Below are positions 25,259 through 36,817 of a DNA stretch of 64,000 nucleotides, one piece after another. The stretch comes from Desarmillaria ectypa (Eukaryota > Basidiomycota > Agaricomycetes > Agaricales > Physalacriaceae). The stretch spans positions 2,046,001 through 2,110,000 of the forward strand of contig JAUDYN010000005.1 in NCBI GenBank assembly GCA_030407005.1, in the 5' to 3' direction. The notes beneath the pieces were generated by a model that saw nothing but the letters and a program-made list of their open reading frames with translations, did not search any database and had not been told where the DNA came from. The position numbers and the translations under genes are program-made. Numbering within the stretch: the first letter of the stretch is position 1; the number at the start of each line of letters is the position of its first letter.

Positions 25259-26810
25259 TGGATCTCCCTCAAGAAATCCTTTCTCTCATCGTCAATGAAC
25301 TCCACGATAATCCCTCTTTGCTCAGTGCCCCGCTGGCTGGTAGCCATACTCTGTCGGCCATCATACGTCCTCTCCTATGGCGACATGTTTATATTGCATG
25401 TAATATGTCTCTTGGGCCTGAAGATGATTTTCAAGCCGCCCGGATCACAGTTCTGTGTGCAGACCCTCGGCCAGTATCTGGCGCTTGGGGGCGCTTGGGC
25501 TTTGAACATGAAGCTACAAGGATACTTTGACTATTTGCTTGGGATATTCAAGGCATTGGAAGAAGGCCTTCCAAATTTCACCAGTGTTACCCACGGTTCA
25601 ATCGATTGTTGCGAATCCCACGAAATGACATCATGCGGCCAGCCGGGTTACTTCGTTAGAACAAGTACTCATTTCAATCCCATCGCTTGCCAGTCTTACT
25701 GTCAAAGGCTGCTACGCCGATGAAGTCGACTTCGGGGATTTAAGTGATGACGAGGATGCTGAAGAAGCCTTTCCTGTCATCGCGCCACAACTTCGTCATC
25801 TCTGCCTCAAATACTGCAGTTGCCGAATGGCTAGGATATGGTTAGTATTCCTCGCCTAGAAGTTTTGGAAATGGAAGCCGGGGATGGAAGGGCTTAGTAC
25901 GCGAATGAAATGAAAGAAGCAAATGGGGAGGCGAGTTACCTTGCTTTTCTGTTATTTTTACCTCGTCTGATGGCTGTGAGAAAGTCGTATTCTAGATGGA
26001 ACGGGACCGATGGAATTGGAACATGCATAGCATCTCATCCGGTTGATGTTGCGCGGCCCTGTTGATACTGACGGTGTTGTGCTAGACGAAAACATCTTTG
26101 AGGGTGCAGATGGACATCTCGAACATATACGAACCGGCATTTGGAATGATTTGGAGAATACTGCCTATTTCTTTGAAGTGCGTTTTTTTCTATATTGATA
26201 TCGAAGTCCAAGTTGCTGAACCGGCATTAGACCAACGCGTTACACAACCTCACGGACCTCGTTTTGGACCTTAGATATAACCCAGAACTGTTTGGCAAAC
26301 TTCTTGCTTCGGCAGGAATAGCATCGTGTCCCCTCCGGCGACTCTACATTGGCACATCTAGGCCACAAGACAAAAAAGAGGATTTCGAGCTGCGTTTCCA
26401 AGAGCTGGAAACGACAGCGGGCGTTCACCCGTAACCTTTCGTTCATTCAGTGTGTTGCGAGAACTTTACCTGCCGTGTGATGGAATCAGTTGGTAATGGC
26501 ATGTTTTCTTTCTCCGGCACGGTAATGTTGAATGCTGTCATAGGATATCCTTCTTTTTCTGCTTGGAGAACTTCCGCGACTTGACCATTTATATTTGGGT
26601 CACTCAGGTGATAAAGATCAACCCCAATGTAGATTCGAAGATGCCGCGAGAGCATACTGTTCTGTTACCAGAACCGCTCACACAATATCTTGGACTGAAA
26701 AAAGAACAATGCAGGTGGAGAGACACCCCGACTATTCAGTTAGGTGCCTCAAGGCAGGAGAGTATAGATGCCCAAGTTGGATCCATTCTCATGGAATTGG
26801 CGAATGGTAG
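25259..26810 (+). CDS. F-box/leucine-rich-repeat-like protein
   Basis: The frame from about 25259 reads LDLPQEILSLIVNELHDN, then ALAGSHTLSAI and LLWRHVYIA, an F-box-like helix set typical of the large Agaricomycete F-box families. LRR-like pieces follow in different frames, implying introns: APQLRHLCLKYCSCRM near 25790, LTDLVLDLRYNPELFGKLL near 26250 and ELPRLDHLYLGHSGD near 26570. The last runs to TAG at 26808-26810. F-box proteins are substrate receptors of SCF ubiquitin ligases. No in-frame ATG directly precedes the F-box (TAA six bases upstream of the codon at 25258), so the first exon is unresolved or lost. Confidence 0.55.
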
Positions 26811-27390
26811 GAAACCGACATGGTAAAAGGGTGAGATTCTCGCTTCAGACTACGGGGTGAAGCTCAATTCAGGTTGCATTCCAGGAGCCAACTCACTGGT
26901 GTTCAAAGACGTCCTGCCTAAATTGCGTATTTCCGTTGACGTTACGGCCTGAACATTCAGCCTCTTCAGAAGTGGCGCATAGGGACTAATCATGCGTCTG
27001 ACGGGACCCATCATGTTCTTACTACTACGTGCACAGTCACGGACCTGTTTTGTGTTAGTCCTTTTTGAACGGTTCGCTCAAAGCTGATTCGCAAGGCACG
27101 CCTTGAACTCGTGTCTCCAATACAATCGACTGTATGGACTTAAAAGGCTGTTGCCTTCACTGCGCCTATTGACTCCAAAATAGGTGTAGGTATCACAGGT
27201 TGTTGATAAGCGCCCATGATGGTTCATCATGAGATACCTAACTCGGATGAGAAGTTCCTATGGCCGCTTCCAGATTCATTTTGATAATCACAGGAATGGT
27301 GTAAAGCAGTTTTGGGGTATGTGGGGGACATGATTTTAGCGGTAGCCGACTAAACGCACGTTCTTTCCACCACCAGAAGCCACCCTCTCC
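26811..27390. other. Intergenic region, nothing recognised
   Basis: No frame of useful length and no motif on either strand. Confidence 0.4.
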
Positions 27391-27991
27391 TTGTACTTGA
27401 GCGCATTGAAGACTTCACTGATGACTCCAGACACGATCTATCAGGATCAAACCGACCCCGTCGACGAGATACTTGATTCGTTCTATTTTAGCATTGAGGA
27501 GGAAGAGACAGGAATAAATGATGAAGAGCAGGAGATCTACGAGTATGCAGCAAACTCCGTCTACTGTTCTCGGCTGACATTCCAGAATTGCTCCATCTGT
27601 CTCTAGTACTCAGAGCGAAGGTCTATCAGAACTAGAATCAGAATCAGACGATGAAGCGAGTGCCTTTTATGCCCTATACGGCGGAGGGCCGAGCCTTTCG
27701 TCCTCTATGTCATCTCTGTCGTCTATGTCGGCGCCGAGAGAACGGGTCGACCTTTCCTCTGAGAGCATAGAGCCCGCCGGTATATTCGATAATGCCCGAG
27801 ACGACGACATTCCACCATTGGATACATATCATCCGACGAACAACTCTTCCCTCATTTTCGGACATGAAGATATTCCTCAAGTGATCTCTGCTTCGTCACA
27901 TACGTGTGATGAAGGAGGATTAGGTGACGACCCTTTACTGCCGAAGTTTAGCAGCCGATTGTCAACCGAGACTATTCATGGCATAAGGTAG
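27391..27991 (+). CDS. Small acidic, Ser-rich open frame (hypothetical, doubtful)
   Basis: Two adjacent plus-strand frames look coding. One runs from Met at 27391 (LMTPDTIYQDQTDPVDEIL, then an acidic Glu/Asp run to about 27545). The other runs from about 27590 to TAA at 27991, Ser-rich then acidic (SELESESDDEASAFYALYGG and later PLLPKFSSRLS). Joining them would need a 27-nt intron-like gap, which is too short, so either the frame is broken or the exon structure differs. No domain is recognised; composition suggests a disordered protein. Confidence 0.3.
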
Positions 27992-29480
27992 CTAAATGGT
28001 TGCCAAGTTGAAGACGACTTTCTCATGACCAATCTCATTTAGATGTTCGATTCCAGTGAAGGAGGTAGTAGCATAGCCTTCCAGAGTATAGTCATTACCT
28101 CGGTACCATGTCAGACTTGCACCGAGTGTAACTTTTGACAGTGCTGGCGCTGCATACATTGACTAATCAGGGAAACGAGTACCCCTGTTGTTTCCTTTTC
28201 CTTTCAGGGTTGTACCCTTTCACGCGGAAAAATACTTCAATTGCTATTGTGCATCTTTTGGCTTCGTGTTATCAGCTTATCGACGACTACGCTCAAAATT
28301 TAAAAACCTCTGTCTGTCCTACTTCTCCCGCGTCTCTTGTATCCCTAACCAAAACGTATCCTTTCCGAAAGCTATGTCCGCCTGATAGCGAGTGGCCTCG
28401 TGACTCGTCCCAACTACCAGCGCTCGAGATGAGGGCCCAGTTGGTAGGTGATAGGCCGCATTGGAACCGCCCTGAAACCTGGACCAAGTACTGTTATTGA
28501 TTACTCTCATGCTTTTGGAATGTCTTCATGTTCTTTAGGTCAGCCCTTTGACGTCGTTATTCCATGCAAGATACTTCGGCTCAGCGCTCACCAACGATAT
28601 CTGCGATGCTCGGTATGATTCCCAACATTTGCGTGACGAGTTCACAACTTCTGCCTGCCACATCTATGACCAATGAACAAGCGTCTTTACTTATTGTGCT
28701 GTAGTAAGCTGTAATTTAGAACATTCTGATTTCTACCTCGTCTCGTCCCTACACTCTACCTCTCATACCTCTTCGGTGTTCCGAGTTTGGTCACACTTCG
28801 TCAGGTTGGAGCGGTTCCAAGATATGCTACTTGCTCCGCCTGCGGTTCACCAGATCCACAGGCCCTTATCAAACGCCGACTGTCGACTACATTAGTTTCC
28901 TGTTTGTCGTGATACTTGCGTACTCTTGCTCTTAGTCTGTCCGGTCATGTCCTCTCTAATGGCATTCTCTCAGTCAAACTGCGCCCCTGTTTCGAGCCTA
29001 GACGACAAACAGGCGAAGACACTGTTTGAAGCGTGGCTTATGCACACAATCTCACTAGGCTTTAGAGAGTAAACAAAAGGAACGTATCCCTCTGTCAGGG
29101 AGTGTCTGCGGCCAGACTGTCACTGTGTTGGTAGCCTAGTTGTATACCCTTTGCATTTAACTGGTTGTGGGTGAACACGCGGTCATACTCACGTTTCCAT
29201 GCCGTTGACAGATGTGAGAGATCCGAGCTTGACGTATCCATGGGGCTCCCGAGAGTGTGCGATTAGCTGTATATGACAGCATGGATTATATGAGTTCCTG
29301 TTTAAAGTCGGTAAATCGTAGACTAATATTTGAGCCAAAGGATGGAGGCATTTCAAAGGATGTCAATGTGATTAAGTATCAAGGGTATAGTAAAGTAGTG
29401 GTAATGTCAACGTTGATGAGATATAAATACAGAGATGATTGGGAATAATAGGCTACTTCTAAGACCGAAACAAGGTATCA
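27992..29480. other. Intergenic region of 1.5 kb, nothing recognised
   Basis: Frames here are short, lack motifs, and do not join through convincing splice sites. A region around 28740-28930 is pyrimidine-rich. Confidence 0.4.
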
Positions 29481-30422
29481 TTATGACAGCGAAGTAATTT
29501 TTGAGAGAACACGGTGTAAGCTCGCTGCGAAAAAAATGTTTCAACAATGAATGGCTAAAGAAATAGAAATTTTGTTGCTTACCCACGATGGGACTGCAGG
29601 GTGCTGACATAGACCTACTTGGGCAAGGATGCATGGCGAGCTCTTGGTTGGTTTCGCATCGGCTGTCACAGAAGTTGCACGCAAAACGCCTAGAAAGGAG
29701 GTGTGAACACGACGCACGAATGAAAACAGTCACTGCGACATACCGGTCATCGACGATGTCATGCAAATGAAGGTGGCACGCTAAGCCCTTGACATTCGTC
29801 ACTGTGTCACGGCAGCCAGGTCGAGGACAGACAAGAGGGTCTTCTGGGGAAAGTTGGCAGCGAAGCATTTCTGCAAAAGCTTCCGCCTTCTGTAATTATA
29901 CAGACCTTAAGTATTTTATAATGTCCTGAGAATAGAGAGAAGACTTACGAAGTCAGTGAGAGCATCTGAACAGGATTGTCTCAACCTGATTTTTGGGATC
30001 ACATCCAAAATGCCCTGGCGGACGTCATCAAGAGAACAGTACTCCGAGTCGTCAACCAGTGTGTCGTCCTCTGAGCTATCAATCGATAGCGAAGAGTCGA
30101 CACGGGGAGGGATGACGATTGACAGACTCTTCTTGCGATATGATGAAGCAATCTGCTGGGCAGGAGTGAAGGAGACTGGCTCCTCTGTAGCCTCAGGTTC
30201 AACTTCAGGAGAGATAGCATGAAGGAGGAGGTGCGACGGAGAAGGTTTGAAATTCCATGTACTCCGATCGTCATCCAAGTCATGCAGGCAGGCCAGAATA
30301 TTTGGGAAAGATTCGGGAAAGTAGGTGGCATATCGCTTCTTCGCCGGGTCGTAAGACTGTGGAGAAGCCTTGTCTCCAACATGATTCATAAGGCTCTCCA
30401 CAACAGAGAAGAGAGAATTCAT
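29481..30422 (-). CDS. C2H2/C2HC zinc-finger protein, uncharacterised
   Basis: Proposed exons are 30422-29949, 29889-29744, one from 29699 to about 29580, and a short last exon ending at TAA 29481. The first three join in frame. The N-terminal ~150 residues carry a Ser/Asp-rich stretch (SSLSIDSSEDDTLVDDSEY). The C-terminal part has CPRPGCRDTVTNVKGLACH, continuing LHLH to give C-x4-C-x12-H-x3-H, and after an intron a second unit ACNFCDSRCETNQELAMHPC (C-x2-C-x12-H-x-C). It probably binds nucleic acid or protein through the fingers, but no orthologue is recognised. It shares a 349-bp upstream region with COQ4. The end of the gene is the least certain part. Confidence 0.6.
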
Positions 30423-30771
30423 CGAGAAAGTTTGCTGGATATATGAAGGGGAGAGACACCAGTCCTTAAAAAAAAGATAAATCAAGCTGCTGAGTTTATA
30501 TGCCTCGGTGGGTGCCAGTGTACACAGTGCACGCATATGGCCACATTGTCCGCGAACCAAAACCACACTTGAGCTTCATCCGATCGGTCAAGGCCGTCCA
30601 TTTGATGGCGAAGACAATGTGAAGGCCCACAAAGTCAACAAAGTCTCCGAAATTCCATTGTGACCTGAATGCAGGGACGCAGTACTGGTAGCATAAGTCA
30701 AAGTTGGAATTGGCCACGTGAGCGCGTCGACGGACCCGGGTAAAAACCACTTCTTCCGTGGTGCCACCATC
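30423..30771. promoter_or_regulatory. Shared divergent upstream region of the zinc-finger gene and COQ4
   Basis: The two start codons face away from each other across 349 bp, so both promoters must lie here. No consensus element stood out. Confidence 0.4.
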
Positions 30772-31727
30772 ATGGCTTCGCTGTGCAGGCTCGCCACGCA
30801 CGCTGTCTCCAAAAAGACGATCTTGCCTTCTCTTCGTCCAGGGCGAGCCAGATCCATTGCCACCGCCCCTGCATATCCAGGCCATATCCCCCTCACTTGG
30901 TTCGAAAATGCCTTTTTGCTCGTCGGTGCTGGGCTCATGACGCTGGCTGACCCGCGTCGTGGTGGTGAGCATTGAGGACGAAATTCTTGACTATATTTCC
31001 AGTTACCTTGTCACTAGACTTGGTCGCGGTAGTTGGAGAAACGTCTGCTGGTCCATCTCTTCGTCGTCTGCGTGACGTCATGCTTGAAAGCATTGAGGGA
31101 AGAAGGATCCTCAAGCAGCGACCACGCATCAATACAACGACTTTGGATATGAACAAGTTGGTTCAGCTTCCCGAAGGAACTTTTGGTCGTGCATATACTA
31201 CTTGGTTAGAACGTTGTCGGGTGACACCTGATACAAGGGCTCCAGTACGTTGGCTTGCCGTAGCTCATGATTGTAATACTGAAATGCCTTAGGTTCACTA
31301 CATTGATGACCCCGAATTGGCATATGTGATGCAGCGATACCGCGAATGTCATGACTTCTATCATTGCATCTGCAATATGTCTGTCAATGTGGAATCTGAG
31401 CTTGCTATCAAGTACTTCGAATTTGCCAACCTTGGCCTTCCTATGGCCGGTTTTTCTGCAGCTCTCTACCCTTGGCGCTTGAATAGCACAAAACGGCACA
31501 AAGTATTCTCGGAGTACGCCCCTTGGGCTCTGAAGTGCGGCAGTAGCGCGAGGAGTCTCATCACTGTCTTCTGGGAGGAGCGCTGGGAACAAAATGTTGA
31601 GGACATGAAAAAAGAGTTTGGAATCTGGGATGGTCCTCCTGCGAAGTGGCCCAAGCCGTTGAAAGGGACGGGTGAGAAGCAGGCACCGACGAAGGGCGTA
31701 GAGAAATCGGTATCCCCAGATGTGTAG
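30772..31727 (+). CDS. COQ4: Ubiquinone biosynthesis protein Coq4
   Basis: Exons 30772-30964, 31018-31244 and 31293-31727 sum to 855 nt (284 aa), in frame. The basic, Ser/Arg-rich N-terminus looks like a mitochondrial presequence and precedes AYPGHIPLTWFENAFLLVG. The family zinc motif HDxxH..E is present as HDFYHCICNMSVNVESE. Typical blocks PEGTFGRAY, DDPELAYVMQRYRE, WALKCGSSAR and WEERWEQ(N)VE follow. Coq4 organises the coenzyme Q synthome on the matrix face of the inner membrane, and recent work assigns it a role in ring C1 processing. The start is the first ATG in a good context (accatcATGG). Confidence 0.97.
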
Positions 31728-33071
31728 TCAAGTCCAACCTGGTCAATCATGTTATTTCGAGATGACTACTATGGAGTCATCAGTCATTCCGAGGCTGTCT
31801 TCCTGTTCACATCATATCTACAATGCCGGTGAGTGAATCCACTGTTTAACTGAGCAGCTCGACATAAGGCTTTCGCGTTTCCAGTTTGCAATTAGTTCAA
31901 GCGAGTATTATAAACAGTGCACTGCTGGTGGTGCTGGACTAAGTATTACGGAAGGCGTTTCTTGTCTGCAGGCCTTTGTTGCACCATCTGACAGTGTGAA
32001 ATGAGTGAATGGTAGGACGCGTTTTGTGTTTGCTCTCAAAAGTATGTGGACGGTTGGAACAGCGTTGGCAATGCTGTCTACGCTGAAGGCAATGCGACAT
32101 GCGCAGCTCTGACATCTAAGTTTCCTCTAGCTTGTTCTAAACGTTCAAGCCGTTGACTCTTCAAGTTACAGTTAGACTAGCCAGCTACCCCGCTCCAAGG
32201 GGATGTAAGGAGTACAGACGTCTCAAAAGCCAGCCCCAAAGACTGCCTCTGGGTCAAGTCAAAGCCAGGTCGTCTACACTCCTTCTGCTATTTTTGTACT
32301 GAAGGGAGATAAATTCTGGATTTTTCCGAGTATTCTTGGTTATACCACTCCCAGCTTAATCGACGATAGTTTTAGCTGACTAATAAAAGCAAGCAGTAAC
32401 CGATATTGGGTTTGGCAGAATTGAAGGTACAATTTCCCACTCAAGAGCTGCTCCCAACCTCATCCTTTGCACAATAGGGCGCAATATATATACCTTGAAC
32501 ATCAGTGAGTGAACCAACAGTTTCTCATCGTAAAGATTAATGGAGTGAGAGACATCGAGAATCGCGCGCCGTCTGGTTTTGAAATTTGAAATCATGAAGG
32601 CATTCATCAATGATCACACCGGCATCGAGTTTCCCCCGCTGGAGGGTATAATGATGGGTGCGTATGGAATAATCTCCCTTGAAAATATTTCTTAAAGCGG
32701 TCGTGATGTAGCAGAACGCATCTCCCAGAAGGCTTACGATTATATAACGTTTATTAGCGGAAGCGAATATTTGAAGCTTGCCTACCTCGTCTTGGTCCGA
32801 TACGTAGAATTTCTCGGCAATGTCATAACTTGAAGAACACTGCGGGTACACTTTCAAGGGAGCCGTGCAGGCTATCGAAGTGGATACAGGATCCGCAGGT
32901 TTTCGCCCTGCCCCGGGTATCAATAACCACACACTTTGCAACGAGGATATTGGAGTATAGTTTGAAGCTTCTAGACGATAAGCTAGGATTCACCGCCTTG
33001 AAAAGCCTCGGAAGAGACATGGAAAGAATTGATTACTCTGTGACTAGACGTTGCTCTGCGAGTAGTAAACG
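31728..33071. other. Region without a supported gene
   Basis: A minus-strand frame at 32537-32941 reads smoothly (AEKFYVSDQDEVGKLQIF) but matches no family I know and joins nothing convincingly. It lies just downstream of the Cys-motif gene. I looked for a missing ART domain here (HGT, G-x-GIY) and found none. Confidence 0.35.
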
Positions 33072-34097
33072 TTAAGTACAGGAAGTAGAACATTTGCCGT
33101 ATTTGTACAAAGCGTTATCCCTACATTCATCTCCACAAAAGTAGTAATAATAAGTTTGAGGCTCCATCCCGCACATGATGCAAAGTGACTCTTGGGGAAA
33201 CGTGGGCGTGCCTCTGTAGTAAAATAGGATTAAGATCATGACCGTAAAAATATTCTATCGTAAAAATACGTACATGACGGTAGGACTGTTCAGTGACTCG
33301 AGGTCTGAGTCTTCATCTTGGCCACGACTTGAGAAAGTATAGTCGACAGGGTGTGAGAAGACGGTGGGGCTGGGTGGTAGTTGAGATACAGCTGTAACAC
33401 AAGACGACGACGGCAAAGTACCGTTCGTCTGGCCCGGGGCGGTGGAGCCTGTCTGCGATCCCGGGGCAAGCATACTGGCCAGTTGGGATGCAATCTGGTT
33501 GATATTGACGGGCTGACTATTTCCACCCGAAACTAACGCTTGGAGCTGGGGGATCTGCTGGATTATGGTGCCTAGAGCTGCATTGTCGAGTGAGATCATG
33601 ATGAGAAGTGATGATACATACGCGCAAGATCGGCCACATCGATGACTTGACCACTCTGCAGTGTCACAGGCAGGCTGATAGGCGCTGTTTTAGTAGTAGG
33701 TGGAGTCGGATTCCCCTTCGTCGAAGATCCGGTACCTGCTCCTCCAGTTGCATTGCAAGCCTTTGGAGTCGTCTGTGTTAGGGCAGCGGCGGAAGTTGCG
33801 CATTTCTTTCCACAAAATTCGTGATTAGCGAACTTCGGCTTTTGATGACAGTACTAATATCCCATAGTCAGTAGATAACATGGAAGACCCACTGAAAAGC
33901 AAATACGTTGCATAAATTGGAATTCGCGGCCTGCTTTGCTTCTTTAGCGCAAGTCTTTCCGCAATATTCGAAGTTGTTGAACTTTGGTTTACGGTGGCAG
34001 TACTACCATCCTATCAGAAAAGTGATTCAACGCAAAAAAGATGAGGATTCACCGAACAGAGTTGTTGAGGGTTTGGAGTGGGTTGCACAGAGGCCAT
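33072..34097 (-). CDS. Cys4-motif repeat protein without catalytic domain (ART-family N-terminal module alone)
   Basis: Five exons: 34097-34053, 34002-33907, 33853-33622, 33577-33274 and 33213-33072. They sum to 819 nt (272 aa), all phases closing. Three units of C-x2-C-x11-C-x3-C are present: CSYCHRKPKFNNFEYCGKTC, CNYCHQKPKFANHEFCGKKC and, at the C-terminus, CIMCGMEPQTYYYYFCGDEC. Between units 2 and 3 lies a Pro/Thr/Gln/Ser-rich linker of ~150 residues. The same motif precedes the ART domain in the two fused genes at 36.8-39.8 kb. Here the frame ends 14 residues after unit 3 with TAA. The motifs look like zinc-binding knuckles. The protein could be a partner, a decoy or a truncated relative of the ART proteins. 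It lies 150 bp downstream of the NADAR gene on the same strand. Confidence 0.75.
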
Positions 34098-34247
34098 GGT
34101 GATAGAAAGAAAATGGATATGGACCATGCACTCAAAATTCCATGTACTTATGGCTTCGGCCGCATTTTTCCAGTGCGGAGCATGTCATGAAACGATGTAT
34201 TTACACGATGGACGATCGGAAACGAAAAATGTTGAGCCACTGTGAAA

Positions 34248-35125
34248 TCACTCGCCCTGTCGAATACGCTCTCTGATCCTCATGAGGGCCTTACCAAGCT
34301 CGTTTCGACCACGCCCATCAAGCCCCACACCCCAAAAGGCATCCTTGGGAGAATCCTGCAGTTAACCGGACCATCAGCATGTGGTAACAAAGATAGAAAA
34401 CGAGGAGGACACGCCTCGACAAGCTCCGCATCTCCAGTCGCAAGGATTTCGCGCTTCAGATCACTGTGCTGCGTGAACTTGAGGTAAAGAGCAACTTCCA
34501 TCTGATCCCATGAGCCAGATTGTCACAGCCGGAGGGAAGTATGGGACTGCACCTTGTTGATATTCACTGCCTTCCAGTCGGGGCGGACTTCCGGCTGAAA
34601 TCGTCGAGCCTCAGAAAATGCCACGCTCGGTCTTTCAGAGCATGTCCTGATGTGTTTTGCGAGGTTGGGCCGATGTTCGAACTGTCGCACCGTCAGTTGT
34701 GGCGGCGCTTGAAAGAGTGACTGCCCTACCTTGAAAGATTGGAAAAGATGCTCGCTTGTAGGGTACCTTTCGCCGTTGTAAACGACGGAGTGGGCTGAAA
34801 AATTGGTGAAAAAATAGAAAGGCTTGTCCTTGTCGTAGAAGAGGATGCGATTGGTAGTAGGAGAAGTTATTCCGAAACGACTCTGTCTAAAGGAATTGGC
34901 AGGAACGCTGTGTCGAGTATTCTGTGGACTGGAATTGGTCTTTCCTTGTGTGCTGCATCCTGGGGTGTAAGACACAGGTCTCTGGCCAGCTGGAATGTAA
35001 GCCTGAGGGTTCCGTGAAGGGGATGGCGTGGTAGTTATCTGGAGAGCTGGCAGACTTCTGTGGGCCACTGGCTCATCATATGTGGTCGCGTAGATAATGG
35101 TATGACGCTGGGCACTATAAGACAT
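34248..35125 (-). CDS. NADAR-domain protein (ADP-ribose-linked glycosidase family)
   Basis: Exons 35125-34730, 34681-34553, 34501-34415 and 34355-34248 are each a multiple of three and sum to 720 nt (239 aa). The first ~85 residues are a Ser/Pro/Thr-rich tail. The NADAR (DUF1768/YbiA-like) domain follows with LFYDKDKPFYFFTNFS, RYPTSEHLFQSFK, CSERPSVAFSEARRF, VRPDWKAVNI, LKREILATGDAELVE and AFWGVGLDGRGRNELGKAL. Key conserved residues are the Glu of SEHLFQ and the FWG..GxN segment. The family was named for a predicted link to NAD/ADP-ribose metabolism, and some members are reported to remove ADP-ribose from guanine. Intron 3 has a GC donor. Its neighbours are PARP-like genes, which supports a role in ADP-ribose turnover (inference). 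Confidence 0.92.
34356..34414 (-). other. GC-AG intron in the NADAR gene
   Basis: The donor reads GAG|GCGTGT and the acceptor CTGCAG|GAT. Splicing here restores the conserved DAELVE-D-SPKDAFWG run. The nearest GT donor, two bases downstream, throws the rest of the domain out of frame. Confidence 0.7.
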
Positions 35126-35598
35126 GATGGGTAGTAGATCTGAAGAAATTCTGAAAGAAAAAAAAGCTTGAGAACTCTGAACTGGACGTTTGGGGAGGGT
35201 CAAAGAGCACGCTAAGAACACGAGGACTACGCCCTATCGTCGCCTTTTAAGCCGGGAAAAATGCCGTTGGATGTAACAAATTCAGAAAAATCACCAAATA
35301 CAACTCGTTTTGGATGTCGGAGCAAGGCTATGTGCAGCTAGCGCACAAGCCCAAAGAGGAAACTGAAGGCGTGGGAGACTTTGCCTGGTTTTATTCTTTC
35401 TTCTGTTCTCCATGAATAGTTCTCGTGTTTCATGTATATTCCTTACAGTTGGCTCATGTAGCGAACATTTGATCGCGAATGGATCTCGCTGCAGCTGACC
35501 GGTTGGCGGATATGGACACAACGCTTTTCCGAGGCGTTCGGTGAGCATGCACCCTGGCTGCATCACAGAGGGTAAAATAGCGGCTTCACTGGCCATCG
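35126..35598. promoter_or_regulatory. Divergent upstream region between the NADAR gene and the ART-only gene
   Basis: 473 bp separate the two outward-facing start codons, so both promoters lie here. This would allow co-regulation of a candidate ADP-ribose eraser and writer. No specific binding site was identified. Confidence 0.45.
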
Positions 35599-36672
35599 AT
35601 GATGGCCCAAGCGTTATTCATGCACCGTACTACCTCATATTCTTCCATTATGCCCGTGAGCTCGTTATCCGCGAAGGATTCTTGGCATTGCTTTGATAGC
35701 TCGATGTACTCAAAGCGAAAGAACTCGAGTCCGATTTTGCCACTAACTCCGGCAGATTTGGACTTTCTTCCAAGTGAGGCATGGATCTCAGTAGTTTATG
35801 CTGTTTCTGACCAGGTACCCAGTACAACAACAATTTATGAGGTCTTGGAAGCATCCCAACAAGCCGAAACCCGAGGTCTGTGCCATTTTCCGAATACTTT
35901 CATCAGAGCAGAGTCTAGAAAAGTACTCCTCGTACAAGTAGGCTGGATCCCTCGTCTACCTTCGATGACATTCTGACCGTTTTACAGGCTCAAAGTAGAG
36001 AAGAAACGTGGCCTTGCCAACGTTGAAGAGCTTCTCTTCCATGGCACATCTCGCAGCTGCCGTCTCGGAGAAACTAAGAGCAATGTCAAATTGTGCTCAA
36101 TTCCTGAATGCTACCTGTGTTGCATCATACGTGAATCTTTCCACATTGACAAGTCAGGTTCGTCTTTTGTCGTTACAACACAATCTTCTTTTCACACACT
36201 TGCTCCAGGGACTAGCCATTCGTTTCAGAGATTTGGTAAAGGTATATACACGACATCATGTTCCTCCAGTACGTCTATCGCCGCTGTTTTGTTTGTATGG
36301 TCACAAACGTGTACAGAGGCTGATAGTTATTTCCGCGATGCTTCCGAAGGTTCCCCGTTTCGCATGGTTTTAGTCAACCGTGTAGTTGTCGGCAAACCAC
36401 GCCGTGTACATCATAATCGTCACCGAAATCTGTCTCCATCAAGCTATGATTCCGTGCGTTAGTCAGATTCTCCTTTCATAACTTCTTCTGATCATTTCTA
36501 GTTGATTGGAGTACCTGGCGAAGACTTAAATTACGAGGAAACCGTAGTGTATGCAAACGAAGCCATCAGACCTGCCTATCTGCTTGTCTATGCATATTCC
36601 GGATCTCTCAAGAAAACAAAGGCAGCAAACTTTATATCGAAAATTTTTAGGACCCCGTTGTTTGACGTATGA
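35599..36672 (+). CDS. PARP-like ADP-ribosyltransferase, catalytic domain only
   Basis: Six exons: 35599-35773, 35823-35937, 35988-36157, 36209-36268, 36317-36453 and 36502-36672. They sum to 828 nt (275 aa), all phases closing. After ~58 residues without Cys motifs the family linker follows (QQQFMRSWKHPNKPKPEV, CAIFRILSS). The ART domain has the NAD-binding His in FHGTSR, the Tyr in RFGKGIYTTSCSSK, and the third triad residue Glu in YEETVVY just before AIRPAYLLVY, so an intact H-Y-E triad. Between His and Tyr is a Cys-rich insert (LCSIPECYLCCIIRESF) shared with the two relatives nearby. The C-terminus extends ~25 residues past the domain. It probably transfers ADP-ribose to protein or nucleic acid; the target is unknown. 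Confidence 0.88.
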
Positions 36673-36817
36673 CGACGTAGGGAACTTGCATTGTGCTGAT
36701 GGGTGGGTCCATCAACTTGCTGCTACTTCATGTTTACGAATTGCTTAAATTATGAATGATGAATTATGGATATGGCCAGTATGTCTACACACGAGTTTCG
36801 AATACTATGCCATGGTG

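Noticed and set aside
30496..30972. Minus-strand frames of 116-158 aa upstream of the zinc-finger gene
   Set aside because: They are antisense to COQ4 exon 1, which is firmly identified; no independent motif supports them.
32300..33071. Possible ART domain belonging to the Cys-motif-only gene
   Set aside because: I searched the minus-strand frames for HGT, G-x-GIY and AI-x-P-x-Y motifs and found none; the protein closes at TAA 33072-33074.
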